DNA from: Cellulomonas sp. C5510
GTDB lineage: Bacteria; Actinomycetota; Actinomycetes; Actinomycetales; Cellulomonadaceae
NCBI RefSeq assembly: GCF_019797765.1
Contig: NZ_CP081862.1
Span: forward strand, 2,976,001-3,040,000
Length of the DNA: 64,000 nucleotides
Reading direction: 5' to 3'
Part shown: positions 41,582-50,765 of the stretch, in pieces
Layout: every line of letters begins with the position of its first letter
Numbering within the stretch: the first letter of the stretch is position 1
Notes under the pieces: generated by a model
Told to the model about the DNA's origin: nothing
What the model saw: only the letters and a program-made list of their open reading frames with translations
Databases searched by the model: none
Program-made: the position numbers and the translations under genes

Positions 41582-42441
41582 GACGCCACCTCGATGAGCC
41601 CGGACACCCAGCGGGACCGCAGACCGATCAGCACGGCCAGCGACACGGCCATCAGCACGAGCGACAGCGCGAGCGCCGTGCTCGGGTCGTCCTGCATGGC
41701 CAGGTAGATCGCCAGCGGCATGGTCTGGGTCGTGCCGGGGAAGTTTCCCGCGAACGTGATCGTCGCGCCGAACTCGCCGAGGGCCCGGGCGAAGCACAGC
41801 ACGCCGCCGGCGGCCACCGACGGCCCCACCAGCGGCAGCGTCACGCGCCGGAACACGTACCAGCGGGAGGCGCCCAGCACGGCGGCGGCCTGCTCGTAGC
41901 GCAGGTCCGCCGAGCGGAGCGACCCGTCGACCGACAGCACGAGGAACGGCAGGGCGACGAAGGCCTCGGCGATGACGACCGCGAGTGTCGTGAACGGGAT
42001 GGTGATGCCGAACGCCGTGTCGAGCGGGCTCCCGAGCAGGCCACGGCGCCCCAGAAGGCTGAGCAGGGCGACGCCCCCGACGACGGGGGGCATGACCAGC
42101 GGCATCGTGACGATCGAGCGCACCACGTTCTGGCCGGGGAACGTGGTACGAGCCAGCACCCAGGCCAGCGGCACACCGAGGACGAGGCACACGACGGTGG
42201 CCGCCGTCGCGGTGCGCAGCGACAGCCACAGCGCCTGGAGCACGCGCTGCGACGTGACGAGCGAGCCGAGGTCGCCCCACGGCGAGCGCACCAGGAGCGC
42301 GACGAAGGGCGCGACGAGGAAGAGGAACCCCAGTGCGGCGGGGACCAGCAGGGGCAACGGCGCCCGGCCCGCACGCCGGCGACGGGCGACCCGCGGCGTG
42401 GGCGAGGTGGCGTCGTGCAGGCCACGGGTGCGATCCGTCAT
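41578..42441 (-). CDS. modB: Molybdate ABC transporter permease
   Basis: A 287-residue permease with five or six helices. The EAA loop reads EAFVALPFLVLSVDGSLRSA and YEQAAAVLGASRWYVFRRVT (the ModC-binding motif). PFVALLVRSPWGDLGSLVTS precedes the core, and ALGEFGATITFAGNFPGTTQ is a strong ModB signature. It is co-translated with modC. The N-terminal 30 residues are Arg-rich. Confidence 0.93.
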   Translation of the reverse strand: MTDRTRGLHDATSPTPRVARRRRAGRAPLPLLVPAALGFLFLVAPFVALLVRSPWGDLGSLVTSQRVLQALWLSLRTATAATVVCLVLGVPLAWVLARTTFPGQNVVRSIVTMPLVMPPVVGGVALLSLLGRRGLLGSPLDTAFGITIPFTTLAVVIAEAFVALPFLVLSVDGSLRSADLRYEQAAAVLGASRWYVFRRVTLPLVGPSVAAGGVLCFARALGEFGATITFAGNFPGTTQTMPLAIYLAMQDDPSTALALSLVLMAVSLAVLIGLRSRWVSGLIEVAS

Positions 42442-42466
42442 GACCGCCTCGCTGCCGGCCGCCCGG

Positions 42467-43282
42467 TCACGTGGGGTCGAAGCCGGCGTCCGTCAGCACC
42501 GCCTGGCCGGCCGGCGACAGCACGTGCTCGACGAACGCCCGCGCGGCGTCGGCGTTCCGGGTTCCCTCGACCACGGCGATCGGATAGTCGTTGACGACCT
42601 CGGCGGCCTCGGGGAAGGTGATGGTCTCGACCGCGGAGCCCGCCGCGATCGCGTCGGTCGTGTAGACGAGCGCCGCGTCCACCTCGCCGGAGGTGACGTA
42701 GCTGCTCGTCGCCCTGACGTCCTGGCCGAGGGTGTCGGGCGCGGGGGTGATCCCGGCGTTCGCGAACACCGTCCGGGCCGCGGCGCCGCACGGCGCGGAC
42801 GGGTCGCACAGCGCGATCGTGAGGTCGGGGTTCGCGAAGTCGGACAGGCCGGTGACCCCGCCCGGGTTGCCCTTCGGGACGACGATGACCAGCCCGTTGT
42901 GCGCGAACAGCGCCGGCTCGCCCACGACCTCCGCGGCCGTGGCCATGGTCGTGGTGCTGGCCGAGGCGAAGACGTCCGCGGGGGCGCCGGACAGCAGCTG
43001 CTCCGCGAGCGTGCCCGACGAGCCGAAGTTGAACGTGATCGTCAGGTCCGGGTTCGCCGCCATCATCTGGGCGCCGATCGTGGTGAAGGTGTCGGTGAGC
43101 GAGGCGGCCGCGAAGACCGTCAGGTCGCCGCTCAGGGCCGGAGCGGCGGGCGTGGTCGTGGCGCCCGTCGACGCGCTCGAGGAGGCGCCGACCTCGTTCG
43201 CGCCCGCCGACGAGCAGCCGGCCAGGGCAAGGCCCGCCAGGGCCGCCACGAGTGCGACGGACGCGCGAGGACGACGACTCAC
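42467..43282 (-). CDS. modA: Molybdate-binding lipoprotein
   Basis: A 271-residue substrate-binding lipoprotein. A signal peptide ends with the lipobox LALAGCSS (Cys about 23), followed by a Ser/Thr/Ala linker, then LTVFAAASLTDTFTTIG. FNFGSSGTLAEQLLSGAPAD supplies the oxyanion-contacting serines, and SYVTSGEVDAALVYTTDA carries the late ligand segment with the Tyr-Thr/Ser pattern of ModA. The GTG start overlaps the regulator stop by four bases. Confidence 0.94.
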   Translation of the reverse strand: MSRRPRASVALVAALAGLALAGCSSAGANEVGASSSASTGATTTPAAPALSGDLTVFAAASLTDTFTTIGAQMMAANPDLTITFNFGSSGTLAEQLLSGAPADVFASASTTTMATAAEVVGEPALFAHNGLVIVVPKGNPGGVTGLSDFANPDLTIALCDPSAPCGAAARTVFANAGITPAPDTLGQDVRATSSYVTSGEVDAALVYTTDAIAAGSAVETITFPEAAEVVNDYPIAVVEGTRNADAARAFVEHVLSPAGQAVLTDAGFDPT

Positions 43283-43686
43283 GGCTGACTTCCCGACCGC
43301 TCGACGATGACCTCGGTGGCCTTGATCACGGCGACCGCGAGGACGCCGGGCTCGAGGCCGAGCTCGTCCGCCGCCTCGCGGCTGATGAGGGAGACCAACC
43401 GGTGGGGGCCGGCCTGGATCTCGACCTCGGCCATCACGGTGTCGCGCAGCACGCGCGTGACGATGCCGGTGAACCGGTTGCGGGCCGACACAGCGCGCCG
43501 CAGCCCGTCCGGAACCGGCGTCGCCAGCTCCTGGGCGAGGTGGGCGAGGTCCCGGCCGTCGACCGTGAGCGGGCCACCGGCCTCGGACCTGCGGGCGGGC
43601 AGCCTGCCGGCCTCGACCCAACGACGAACGGTGTCGTCACTGACGCCGAGCAGCAGTGCCGCCTCGGAGATCTTGAACTCGGGCAT
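43279..43686 (-). CDS. HTH-TOBE molybdate-responsive regulator
   Basis: A 135-residue protein. The N-terminal helix-turn-helix of MerR/excisionase type is FKISEAALLLGVSDDTVRRW. The C-terminal TOBE domain is RNRFTGIVTRVLRDTVMAEV followed by ISREAADELGLEPGVLAVAV, ending KATEVIVE. Such HTH-TOBE proteins act like a small ModE: molybdate bound by TOBE changes DNA binding. It leads the modABC-mobA operon, so autoregulation by molybdate is likely. Confidence 0.9.
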   Translation of the reverse strand: MPEFKISEAALLLGVSDDTVRRWVEAGRLPARRSEAGGPLTVDGRDLAHLAQELATPVPDGLRRAVSARNRFTGIVTRVLRDTVMAEVEIQAGPHRLVSLISREAADELGLEPGVLAVAVIKATEVIVERSGSQP

Positions 43687-43876
43687 GCGTCGATGGTGTC
43701 TTGGATCGTCTCCGCGCGCGCGGGCACAAGGTCCCGGCTGGCTCCGCAGATGCGTGCCGCCATTCGGTGCCCGGCACCGCAGCTGCGCACCGCTGGATGC
43801 GCTCGTGGCGGGCTCCTGCGGGCGCTGCGACGGAGGTCCCGTCACGCTCCCCCCGAGCACCGCCTACGCTGTCCGG

Positions 43877-44353
43877 GTGCACCCGGACGACGATGCGGCA
43901 GGCACCGCCCCGGCCCGCGCGCTGCCGGCGACTCGCGAGGTGGTGCGTGCGACCGTCACGGCCGAGCCGCTCGACGTCGCCGAGCACGCCCGGATCGTCG
44001 GGCGCGACGCGGCGGGAGCCGTGGTGACCTTTGCCGGAGTGGTCCGCGACCACGACCACGGCGTCACCATCTCGTGGCTGGAGTACACCGCGCACCCGGA
44101 CGCCGCGGCGATCGTCGCGGCGATCGCGCGACAGATCGCCGACGAGTTCGACATCGACGCGATCGCGGTGACACACCGGGTGGGCCGGCTGGAGATCGGG
44201 GACTGCGCGCTCGCGGCGGCCGTCTCCTCGGCGCACCGTGCCGAGGCGTTCGCCGCGACGGCCGAGCTCGTCGAGCGCGTCAAGCAGCGCCTGCCGGTCT
44301 GGAAGCGCCAGGTGTTCGCCGACGGTGCCGCGGAGTGGGTCAACAGCCCCTGA
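43877..44353 (+). CDS. moaE: Molybdopterin synthase catalytic subunit
   Basis: A 158-residue large subunit of molybdopterin synthase, which inserts the dithiolene sulfurs into precursor Z using MoaD thiocarboxylate. GAVVTFAGVVRDHDHGVTIS, then VTHRVGRLEIGDCALAAAVS, and KQRLPVWKRQVF (catalytic Lys and the KxRxPxWK motif) are all present. The C-terminal WVNSP is standard. It lies convergent with moaD, three bases apart. Confidence 0.94.
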   Translation: MHPDDDAAGTAPARALPATREVVRATVTAEPLDVAEHARIVGRDAAGAVVTFAGVVRDHDHGVTISWLEYTAHPDAAAIVAAIARQIADEFDIDAIAVTHRVGRLEIGDCALAAAVSSAHRAEAFAATAELVERVKQRLPVWKRQVFADGAAEWVNSP

Positions 44354-44356
44354 GCC

Positions 44357-44614
44357 TCAGCCGCCGGCGAACGGCGGCAGCACGTCGACGGTCACCCCGG
44401 GCGCCAGCACCCGGGTGCGGTGCTCGTCGAGCTGCCCGTCCACCAGCACGCTGCACGCGGGCAGGACGCGGGCCAGGCCCGGGCCGTGCGCGTCGACCGC
44501 GCGGGCCAGCAGCGCCCGCGTCGTCGTCGCACCGTCCACCTCGAGCGACTCCTCCGGGCGTCCCGCAGCCTCACCGGCCGCGGCGAACCACCGCACCGTG
44601 ACGGTTCCGGTCAC
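44357..44614 (-). CDS. moaD: Molybdopterin synthase sulfur carrier subunit
   Basis: An 85-residue ubiquitin-like protein ending in the diagnostic Gly-Gly (VLPPFAGG), whose C-terminus becomes a thiocarboxylate. VTVRWFAAAGEAAGRPEESL is the usual MoaD beginning. Its activator is probably the MoeZ-like protein at 48-49 kb. The GTG at 44614 directly follows the moaA stop, so the two are co-transcribed. Confidence 0.92.
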   Translation of the reverse strand: MTGTVTVRWFAAAGEAAGRPEESLEVDGATTTRALLARAVDAHGPGLARVLPACSVLVDGQLDEHRTRVLAPGVTVDVLPPFAGG

Positions 44615-44615
44615 C

Positions 44616-45656
44616 TCAGCCCCCGATCCTGCTCATGGTCCGTTCCGGCGGGACGAAGCCCACCCGCCCGATGCCGCCGTGCCACTGGGGCTTGGGACGA
44701 ACCGCGGCCCGCCACAGCTGAGCGATCTCCACGTCGTCCGCCCCCGCACGCATCGGCCCGAGCAGGTCGGTCTCCTCCTGCGCGAACAGGCAGTTGCGCA
44801 TCTTCCCGTCGGCGGTCAGGCGCACCCGGTCGCACGAGTCGCAGAACGGCCAGCTGACCGATGCGATCACCCCGACGGCGCCCGGTCCCCCGTCGACGAG
44901 CCAGGTGCGCGCCGGCGCCGGGCCGCGGACAGCCTTCTCGAGCGGGGTGAGCGTGAACCGCGCGGCGAGCCGGTCGAGGATCTCCTGGGCGGTCACCACC
45001 TGCGAGGGGTCCCACGCGTCCGCCGGGCCGATGGGCATCTGTTCGATGAACCGCAGGAAGTAGCGGTGTTCCAGCGCGAACTGCAGCAGGTCTCCCGCCT
45101 CGTCGTCGTTCACCCCGCGCAGGAGCACCGAGTTGAGCTTGACCGGCCGCATCCCCGCGGCGCGTGCGGCGGCCATGCCGTCGATGACGTCCGGCAGCCG
45201 GTCGCGGTGGGTCAGGGCGGCGAAACGCTCCGGGACGAGGGTGTCGAGCGAGACGTTGACGCGGCCGATCCCGGCGGCCGCCAGGCCGGCGGCCCGCCGC
45301 GCCAGCCCGATGCCGTTCGTCGTCAGCGCAAGGTGGGGCGCGTCGCCGTCCGGGCCGCGGAAGGCGGCGCTCGCGGCGACGATCTCCTCCAGGCCCGTGC
45401 GCAGCAGCGGCTCGCCGCCGGTGAACCGGACGCTGCGGATGCCCAGCAGCTCCACGCCGATGCGGACCAGGCGCACCACTTCGTCGTCCGTCAGCAGGGA
45501 CCCGCGCGGCATCCACGGAAGTCCCTCCGGGGGCATGCAGTACGCGCAGCGGAGGTTGCAGCGGTCGGTGAGCGAGACGCGCAGGTTGCGGGCGACGCGA
45601 CCGTGCTCGTCGGTCAGCCCCGCCTGCCACGGGAGATCCTTGCCGAGCCTGGTCAT
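44616..45656 (-). CDS. moaA: GTP 3',8-cyclase (radical SAM)
   Basis: A 346-residue radical SAM enzyme converting GTP to 3',8-cyclo-GTP, the first step of Moco synthesis. The SAM cluster is DRCNLRCAYCMP (C-x3-C-x2-C, residues about 33-42). The second, substrate-side cluster is WPFCDSCDRVRLTADGKMRN followed by Cys. VRFTGGEPLLR binds SAM. The C-terminal Gly-Gly tail (SRIGG), needed for activity, is present. The ATG at 45656 faces moeA across a 35-bp gap. Confidence 0.96.
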   Translation of the reverse strand: MTRLGKDLPWQAGLTDEHGRVARNLRVSLTDRCNLRCAYCMPPEGLPWMPRGSLLTDDEVVRLVRIGVELLGIRSVRFTGGEPLLRTGLEEIVAASAAFRGPDGDAPHLALTTNGIGLARRAAGLAAAGIGRVNVSLDTLVPERFAALTHRDRLPDVIDGMAAARAAGMRPVKLNSVLLRGVNDDEAGDLLQFALEHRYFLRFIEQMPIGPADAWDPSQVVTAQEILDRLAARFTLTPLEKAVRGPAPARTWLVDGGPGAVGVIASVSWPFCDSCDRVRLTADGKMRNCLFAQEETDLLGPMRAGADDVEIAQLWRAAVRPKPQWHGGIGRVGFVPPERTMSRIGG

Positions 45657-45691
45657 GGAGGGATCCTAGGCACAGGCCGGAGGCCCGACCC

Positions 45692-47032
45692 GTGACCAAG
45701 GACCGCACGGGATCCATCCCGGTCGCCGTTACGCTCACCGGCATGGGCATCGCCGCCGACCCCGCACTGCGCGCCGCGCGCACGCGTTCCGTCGAGGAGC
45801 ATGTCGCCGCCGTGCTGGCCGGCGCCCTGCCGACCCGGGTGGAGCGGGTGCCGCTCGACGACGCGCTCGGGCTGGTGCTCGGCGAGGACGTGGCATCCCT
45901 CGTCGACCTGCCGGGCTTCGACAACTCCGCGATGGACGGCTACGCCGTGCGGCTCGCGGACGTCGCGGCGGTGGTGCCGGGCGGGCCCGTGGTGTTGCCC
46001 GTGTCGGACGACGTGGCGGCCGGTGACGGGCGGGTCGTCGTGCTCGCGCCCGGAACCGCGGTGCGGATCATGACCGGCGCGCCGGTGCCGGCGGGCACCG
46101 ACGTGGTCGTCCCGTTCGAGGACACCGACCGCGGCACGGCGACCGTCGCGATCGGCGCCGTCGGGCCCGCCGGCCGGCACATACGGCCGCGTGGCGAGGA
46201 CGTGACGACCGGCGCGACGGTGCTGACCGCCGGGACGGTCGTCGGGCCCGTCCAGGTGGGCCTGCTCGCCGCGTGCGGGCACACGCACGTGCCCGTGCAC
46301 CGGGCACCGCGCGTCGTCGTGCTGTCCACCGGCTCCGAGCTGATCCCCGCCGGCCGTCCCCTCGCGCCGGGCCAGATCCACGACTCGAACCGGCCGATGC
46401 TCGTCGCGGCGGCCCGGGCCCTGGGCGCGCTGGTGACGACCGCCCCGGCGATCCCCGACGTGCCGGGCGCCCTGGCGGCCGCCGTGCGCGAGCACCTGGA
46501 CGGCGCCGACGTCGTGATCACCAGCGCGGGTGTCAGCGCGGGCGCGTACGACGTGGTGCGCGAGGACCTCGTCACGCTCGTCGACGACCCGGCGGACGTG
46601 CAGCTGGTGCACGTGGCGATGCAGCCCGGGAAGCCGCAAGGCCTGGCCTGGGTCGGTGAGCGGCGGGTGCCCGTGCTCGGGTTGCCCGGCAACCCCGTGA
46701 GCGCCTACGTCTCGTTCCACCTGTTCGCGCGGCCGCTGCTGCGGCTGCTCGCAGGGCACGCGACCCTGTCGGCGCCGGTGGTCGGCGCGCGTTTGACGCA
46801 GGCCGTGTCGCACAAGGCCGGCCGTCGCGCCTACCTGCGGGTCCGGCTGACCGCGGGCCCGGACGGCTGGCTGGCGACGCCGGTCGGCGCCAACTCCTCG
46901 CACCTGCTCGGTGCGCTCGCCCATGCGGATGCGCTGCTCGTCGTGCCGGAGGACGTCACGCACATGGAGGCGGGTTCGTCGGCGCGCGTCGTCGTCACCG
47001 AGCCCGACGCACTGGAATGGAGGGTCCCGTGA
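45692..47032 (+). CDS. moeA: Molybdopterin molybdenumtransferase
   Basis: A 446-residue enzyme inserting molybdate into adenylylated molybdopterin. DLPGFDNSAMDGYAVR and GTAVRIMTGAPVPAGTDVVV mark the N-terminal domains. STGSELIPAGRPLAPGQIHD and SAGVSAGAYD lie in the MoCF domain, and LPGNPVSAYVSFHLF precedes the C-terminal barrel. The GTG at 45692 has GGAGG nine bases upstream. A later ATG (45743) fits the family length but lacks such a site. It overlaps moaC by four bases. Confidence 0.94.
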   Translation: MTKDRTGSIPVAVTLTGMGIAADPALRAARTRSVEEHVAAVLAGALPTRVERVPLDDALGLVLGEDVASLVDLPGFDNSAMDGYAVRLADVAAVVPGGPVVLPVSDDVAAGDGRVVVLAPGTAVRIMTGAPVPAGTDVVVPFEDTDRGTATVAIGAVGPAGRHIRPRGEDVTTGATVLTAGTVVGPVQVGLLAACGHTHVPVHRAPRVVVLSTGSELIPAGRPLAPGQIHDSNRPMLVAAARALGALVTTAPAIPDVPGALAAAVREHLDGADVVITSAGVSAGAYDVVREDLVTLVDDPADVQLVHVAMQPGKPQGLAWVGERRVPVLGLPGNPVSAYVSFHLFARPLLRLLAGHATLSAPVVGARLTQAVSHKAGRRAYLRVRLTAGPDGWLATPVGANSSHLLGALAHADALLVVPEDVTHMEAGSSARVVVTEPDALEWRVP

Positions 47033-47514
47033 GCGACGAAGCCCGTCTCACCCACGTCGACGAGCGCGGGGCGGCACGCATGGTCGACGTCGCGGACAAG
47101 GCGGTGACCCTGCGGACGGCGACCGCCCGCGGGCGCGTGATCGTGTCCCCGCGCGTCGTCGAGCTGCTGCGCGGCGAGGGCGTGCCCAAGGGAGACGCGC
47201 TCGCGGTGGCACGCATCGCCGGCATCCAGGCGGCCAAGCGCACCCCCGACCTGGTGCCGCTCGCGCACCCGATCGCGATCCACGGCGTCACGGTCGACCT
47301 CGAGGTGACCGACGAGGCTGTGGAGATCGCCGCGACGGTCCGCACCGCAGACCGGACCGGTGTCGAGATGGAGGCGCTGACCAGCGTCGCGGTCGCCGGC
47401 CTGGCGCTGGTGGACATGGTCAAGGCCGTGGACCGCAGCGCCGTGATCAGCGACGTGCGCGTCGTCGCGAAGACGGGCGGGAGGTCTGGCGAGTGGCACC
47501 GCCCGGGCGAGTGA
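47029..47514 (+). CDS. moaC: Cyclic pyranopterin monophosphate synthase
   Basis: A 161-residue enzyme acting after MoaA. LTHVDERGAARMVDVADKAV is the typical start. PLAHPIAIHGVTVDLEV carries the substrate-binding His, and EMEALTSVAVAGLALVDMVK with KAVDRSAVISDVRVVAKTGG carries the catalytic Lys/Asp region. The GTG at 47029 follows GGAGG and overlaps the moeA stop. An ATG four codons upstream is less likely. Confidence 0.95.
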   Translation: MSDEARLTHVDERGAARMVDVADKAVTLRTATARGRVIVSPRVVELLRGEGVPKGDALAVARIAGIQAAKRTPDLVPLAHPIAIHGVTVDLEVTDEAVEIAATVRTADRTGVEMEALTSVAVAGLALVDMVKAVDRSAVISDVRVVAKTGGRSGEWHRPGE

Positions 47515-48014
47515 GCAGAGGGGCGCTGGTCGTCACCGTGTCGACACGGGCCTCGGCCGGCGTGTACGCCGACCAGTCCGGGCCGGCGGCGGCCCAGGCG
47601 TTACGGTCGCTCGGGTTCGAGGTGGGCGACGTGGTCGTCGTGCCGGACGGGCCGGCCGTCGGGTCCGTGCTGCGGCAGGCGGTCGACGAGAGGTACGCGC
47701 TGGTGGTCACCACGGGTGGCACCGGGTTGGCGCCCGACGACGTCACGCCCGAGCAGACCGCGCCACTGCTGGACCGGCCCGTGCCGGGGCTGGCGGAGGC
47801 GGTGCGGGCGGCCGGGGTCGCGGCGGGCGCCACCGCGGCGGTGCTGTCGCGCGGCGTCGCGGGGCTGGCGGGCCGCACCCTCGTGGTCAACCTGCCGGGG
47901 TCGACGCGTGCCGTCCTCGAGAGTCTGGCGGCGGTCGGGACGGCGCTGGTCCATGCGACCGAGCAGGTCACGGGCGGCGACCACCCGCGGCACGGGCACG
48001 GTCCGGCCCGGTAG
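47511..48014 (+). CDS. mogA: Molybdopterin adenylyltransferase (MogA/MoaB family)
   Basis: A 167-residue MoCF-fold protein that adenylylates molybdopterin before metal insertion by MoeA. ALVVTVSTRASAGVYADQSG is the beginning, and VVTTGGTGLAPDDVTPEQT the molybdopterin-binding loop with its Asp. LVVNLPGSTRAVLESLAAV is the conserved end. It is last in the moeA-moaC-mogA operon, each joined by four-base overlaps. Confidence 0.92.
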   Translation: MSRGALVVTVSTRASAGVYADQSGPAAAQALRSLGFEVGDVVVVPDGPAVGSVLRQAVDERYALVVTTGGTGLAPDDVTPEQTAPLLDRPVPGLAEAVRAAGVAAGATAAVLSRGVAGLAGRTLVVNLPGSTRAVLESLAAVGTALVHATEQVTGGDHPRHGHGPAR

Positions 48015-48022
48015 GGCGTCGT

Positions 48023-49183
48023 TCAATACCGCGGCAGAGCCGGGTCGACCTCGTCCACCCAGGCGAGGACGCCGCCCCCGAGGTGGCTCGCCCGGGACAG
48101 GCCGCGTTGGCGGGCGCGGCGCAGCACGTCGGCGGAACGCACGCCGCTGCGGCAGTAGAGGATGACGTCCCGGTCGCGTGGCAACTCCTCGAACGCCTCG
48201 TCGTCGGCGAACAACCCCTGCGGCACCAGACGCGACCCGGGGATGGCGACCAGCGCGTGCTCGTCGGGCTCCCGCACGTCCACCAGGTCGAAGTCCTCCT
48301 CGCCGCGCCCCCGAGCCGCCAGCCGGCCCGCGAGCTCCGTCGCCGCGATCGTCGGGAGCGCGACGCCGCACTCCTCGTCCTGGTCGGTCAGCTCGGTGAT
48401 CACCGGCGTGTCCCGCGACGGCCGCAGCGGGACGTGCCGCCACGTGCCGGCCAGAGCGTCGAGCACCGCCATCCGACCGAGCAGGGGCTCGCCGACACCC
48501 ATGACCAGCTTGAGCGCCTCGATCGCCATCGCCGACCCGACCGCGCCGCACACGGCACCGAGCACACCGGCCTGCGCGCACGACGGGACGGTGCCGGCGG
48601 CGGGGGGGCGAGGGAAGACGTCGCGGTACTGGATGGCGCGGTGTTCCTCCGGCGGCGCGGACCAGAAGACGGTCACCTGCCCGTCGAACCGCAGCACCGA
48701 CCCCCACACCAACGGCTTGCCGGCGAGCACGCACGCGTCGTTGACCAGGTACCGCGTCGGGAAGTTGTCACAGCCGTCGATGACGAGGTCGTACCGGCTG
48801 ACCAGGTCGAGCGCGTGCGAGGCGTCGAGGCGGATCGGGTGCCGTTCGACCACGACGTGCGGGTTGGTCCGGGCGACCGTCTGCGCTGCGCTGTCAACCT
48901 TGGGGAGGCCGACCGCCGACGTCGGGTGCACCACCTGCCGCTGCAGGTTGGAGGTGTCGACGGTGTCGAAGTCGACGATCCCGAGAGTCCCCACGCCGGC
49001 GGCGGCAAGGTAGAGCAGCACCGGGGAGCCCAGCCCACCGGCGCCGACCACGAGCACGCGCGCGTTGCTCAGCCGGCGCTGGCCCTCGTCACCGACTCCG
49101 GGAACCAGGACGTGTCGCGAGTACCGCGTTAGCTCGGCCGTGCTGAGGGACGGGCCGGGCTCGACGAGCGGCGGCATGGGCAT
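48023..49183 (-). CDS. moeZ: Adenylyltransferase/sulfurtransferase (MoeB-rhodanese fusion, MoeZ-like)
   Basis: A 386-residue two-domain protein that activates MoaD (and often related carriers). The E1-like domain has VLVVGAGGLGSPVLLYLAAA (ATP loop), DFDTVDTSNLQRQVV and DGCDNFPTRYLVND, with Cys in TVPSCAQAGVLG. The second half is a rhodanese with DVREPDEHALVAIPGSRLVP and the active Cys in ILYCRSGVRSADVLRRA. This gives adenylation plus sulfur transfer in one chain, as in actinobacterial MoeZ. It converges on mogA. Confidence 0.92.
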   Translation of the reverse strand: MPMPPLVEPGPSLSTAELTRYSRHVLVPGVGDEGQRRLSNARVLVVGAGGLGSPVLLYLAAAGVGTLGIVDFDTVDTSNLQRQVVHPTSAVGLPKVDSAAQTVARTNPHVVVERHPIRLDASHALDLVSRYDLVIDGCDNFPTRYLVNDACVLAGKPLVWGSVLRFDGQVTVFWSAPPEEHRAIQYRDVFPRPPAAGTVPSCAQAGVLGAVCGAVGSAMAIEALKLVMGVGEPLLGRMAVLDALAGTWRHVPLRPSRDTPVITELTDQDEECGVALPTIAATELAGRLAARGRGEEDFDLVDVREPDEHALVAIPGSRLVPQGLFADDEAFEELPRDRDVILYCRSGVRSADVLRRARQRGLSRASHLGGGVLAWVDEVDPALPRY

Positions 49184-49341
49184 CGGGCACTCCTTCCGGA
49201 TGGCGCCGTGTGCGGGGACGGCTTGAGGTTAGGCACGCAGCGGCGCGACGGCGCGGGCCGTACGTCCCGCGCGTCCGTCGTCGGGTGTGCGATCCCTGCA
49301 CGGATCGACACCCCCGCACGACACCCGGGCCTGCCGCACGA

Positions 49342-50270
49342 TAGGTGACACCCTGACCTGTGGTGCCGTGGGGCGCCGCTGGAAGGATGTGCCTCGTGCC
49401 CAGGCCCTATCCGATGGAGTTCCGCCGGGACGTCATGGCGGTTGCCCGGCGTGGTGAGGCGCCGCTCAGGCAGGTCGCGGCCGACTTCGGGATCGCCGAG
49501 CGTGTCTGCGCAACTGGTTGTGTGACGCCGATGTCGAGGATGGCAACCGTCTCGACGTGACCCGGTCGGAGTCGACCCGGCGCGGCCGCCCGGGCCGGAC
49601 TGGTCGCCTGTGAGCGCACGGTGTGGCGGATCTGCTCGGACAACCGCCGGTGGTCGGTGTTCGGCAAGAATCGTTCCCGGCGTGGGAAGGTGGGCCTGCC
49701 GGCCCACTAGGACCTCGTGCTGCGCCGGTTCACCGCCGACGGGCCGAACAGGCTACGGCTGTGGGACTACCGAGTACCCCACGGCCCAGGGCAAGGTCTA
49801 CCTCTGCGCGTTCAAGGACGTGTTCTCCAACCGGATCGTGGGGTTACTCGATCTGCGACCGCACGACCTCCCAGATCGCCGTGAACACCCTGGTCAGCGC
49901 CGTGCAGCGGCGTCAAGACGTCGCCGGGTGCGTGGTGCACTCGGACCGGGGCCGCCAGTTTCGAAGCCTGAAGTTCGCCCGCGCCCTGGCGGCCCACGAC
50001 CTGGCCGGCTCGATAGGCCAGGTCGCCTCCGCCCGCGACAACGCCCGCGACAACGCCGCCACGGAGTCCTTCTTCGCACTGCTGCAGAGGAACGTCCATG
50101 ACCGGCGGCCCTGGGCAACCCGCCAGGACCTGCGGATCGCGATCATCACCTGGATCGAAAGGACCTACGCCGCCGACGCCTGCAAAGGCTCGGTCGCCTG
50201 ACACCCATCGAGTTCGAGACCATCATGGACACTCAGGCGGCGCTCGCCGCCTGAGACCCACGGTCACCTA
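49342..50270 (+). mobile_element. IS3-family element C, degenerate
   Basis: The ends show TAGGTGAC at 49342-49349 and its complement GTCACCTA at 50263-50270, with weaker matching inside. The enclosed orfA and orfB are frameshifted and shortened. It abuts the truncated peroxidase copy. Confidence 0.7.
49396..50254 (+). pseudogene. IS3 element C transposase (orfA and orfB fragments)
   Basis: The orfA start is PRPYPMEFRRDVMAVARRGE, then LRQVAADFGIAERV, lost after a frameshift near 49503. The orfB pieces in different frames are VWRICSDNRRWSVFGKNRSR, TEYPTAQGKVYLCAFKDVFSN, CVVHSDRGRQFRSLKF (second Asp; GRQ instead of GSQ), and NAATESFFALLQRNVHDRRP (Glu), ending IEFETIMDTQAALAA. At least three frameshifts and a large internal loss make it dead. 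Confidence 0.85.
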
Positions 50271-50286
50271 CTCGTGCTGCAGACCC

Positions 50287-50765
50287 TCAGGCTGATCGTT
50301 AACGTCGCCTCGCGGTGCGGGCTGGCCCCCCAGTACGAGAAGCTCGAGGCCCTCCAGCGCACCTTTGGGCGGCGAGGTTTCACCGTGCTCGGGTTCCCGA
50401 GCAACCAGTTCCTGCAGGAGTTGGGAAGCGAGGACGCCATCAAGGAGTACTGCTCCACGACCTGGGGCGTGACCTTTCCGATGTTCGAGCGGGTCAACGT
50501 CAACGGTAGGTCGCGGCACCCTCTCTACACCGAGCTGACCCGCACCCCCGACGCCAGCGGGAAGGCGGGGCGCGTCACCTGGAACTTCGAGAAGTTCCTC
50601 CTCACCCCCGACGGCCAGGTGCACCGATTCCGGCCCAAGGTCGAGCCCGACGCGCCCCAGATCATCGACCTGATCGAGGCACACCTCACCGAACCTGACC
50701 GCGAAGGCCACAACCGGTCCATCGACTCAAGTGCCCTGCGGGCGAGTGGGCGAGGCCGCGCGTGA
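50287..50765 (+). pseudogene. Glutathione-peroxidase-family gene, copy B (5' truncated)
   Basis: From LIVNVASRCGLAPQYEKLEA to IIDLIEAHLTEPDRE the protein is about 90% identical to copy A by eye, including the Cys, Gln and Trp of the active site. The first 24 codons, with start and ribosome binding site, are replaced by IS3-C debris, and no proper start codon is near. The C-terminus differs: the original stop is lost and the frame runs 19 residues further. Confidence 0.8.

Noticed and set aside
34808..50270. Intact composite transposon carrying the molybdenum cassette
   Set aside because: The flanking IS3 remnants B and C belong to different IS3 members and are both broken, so they cannot now act as a pair.
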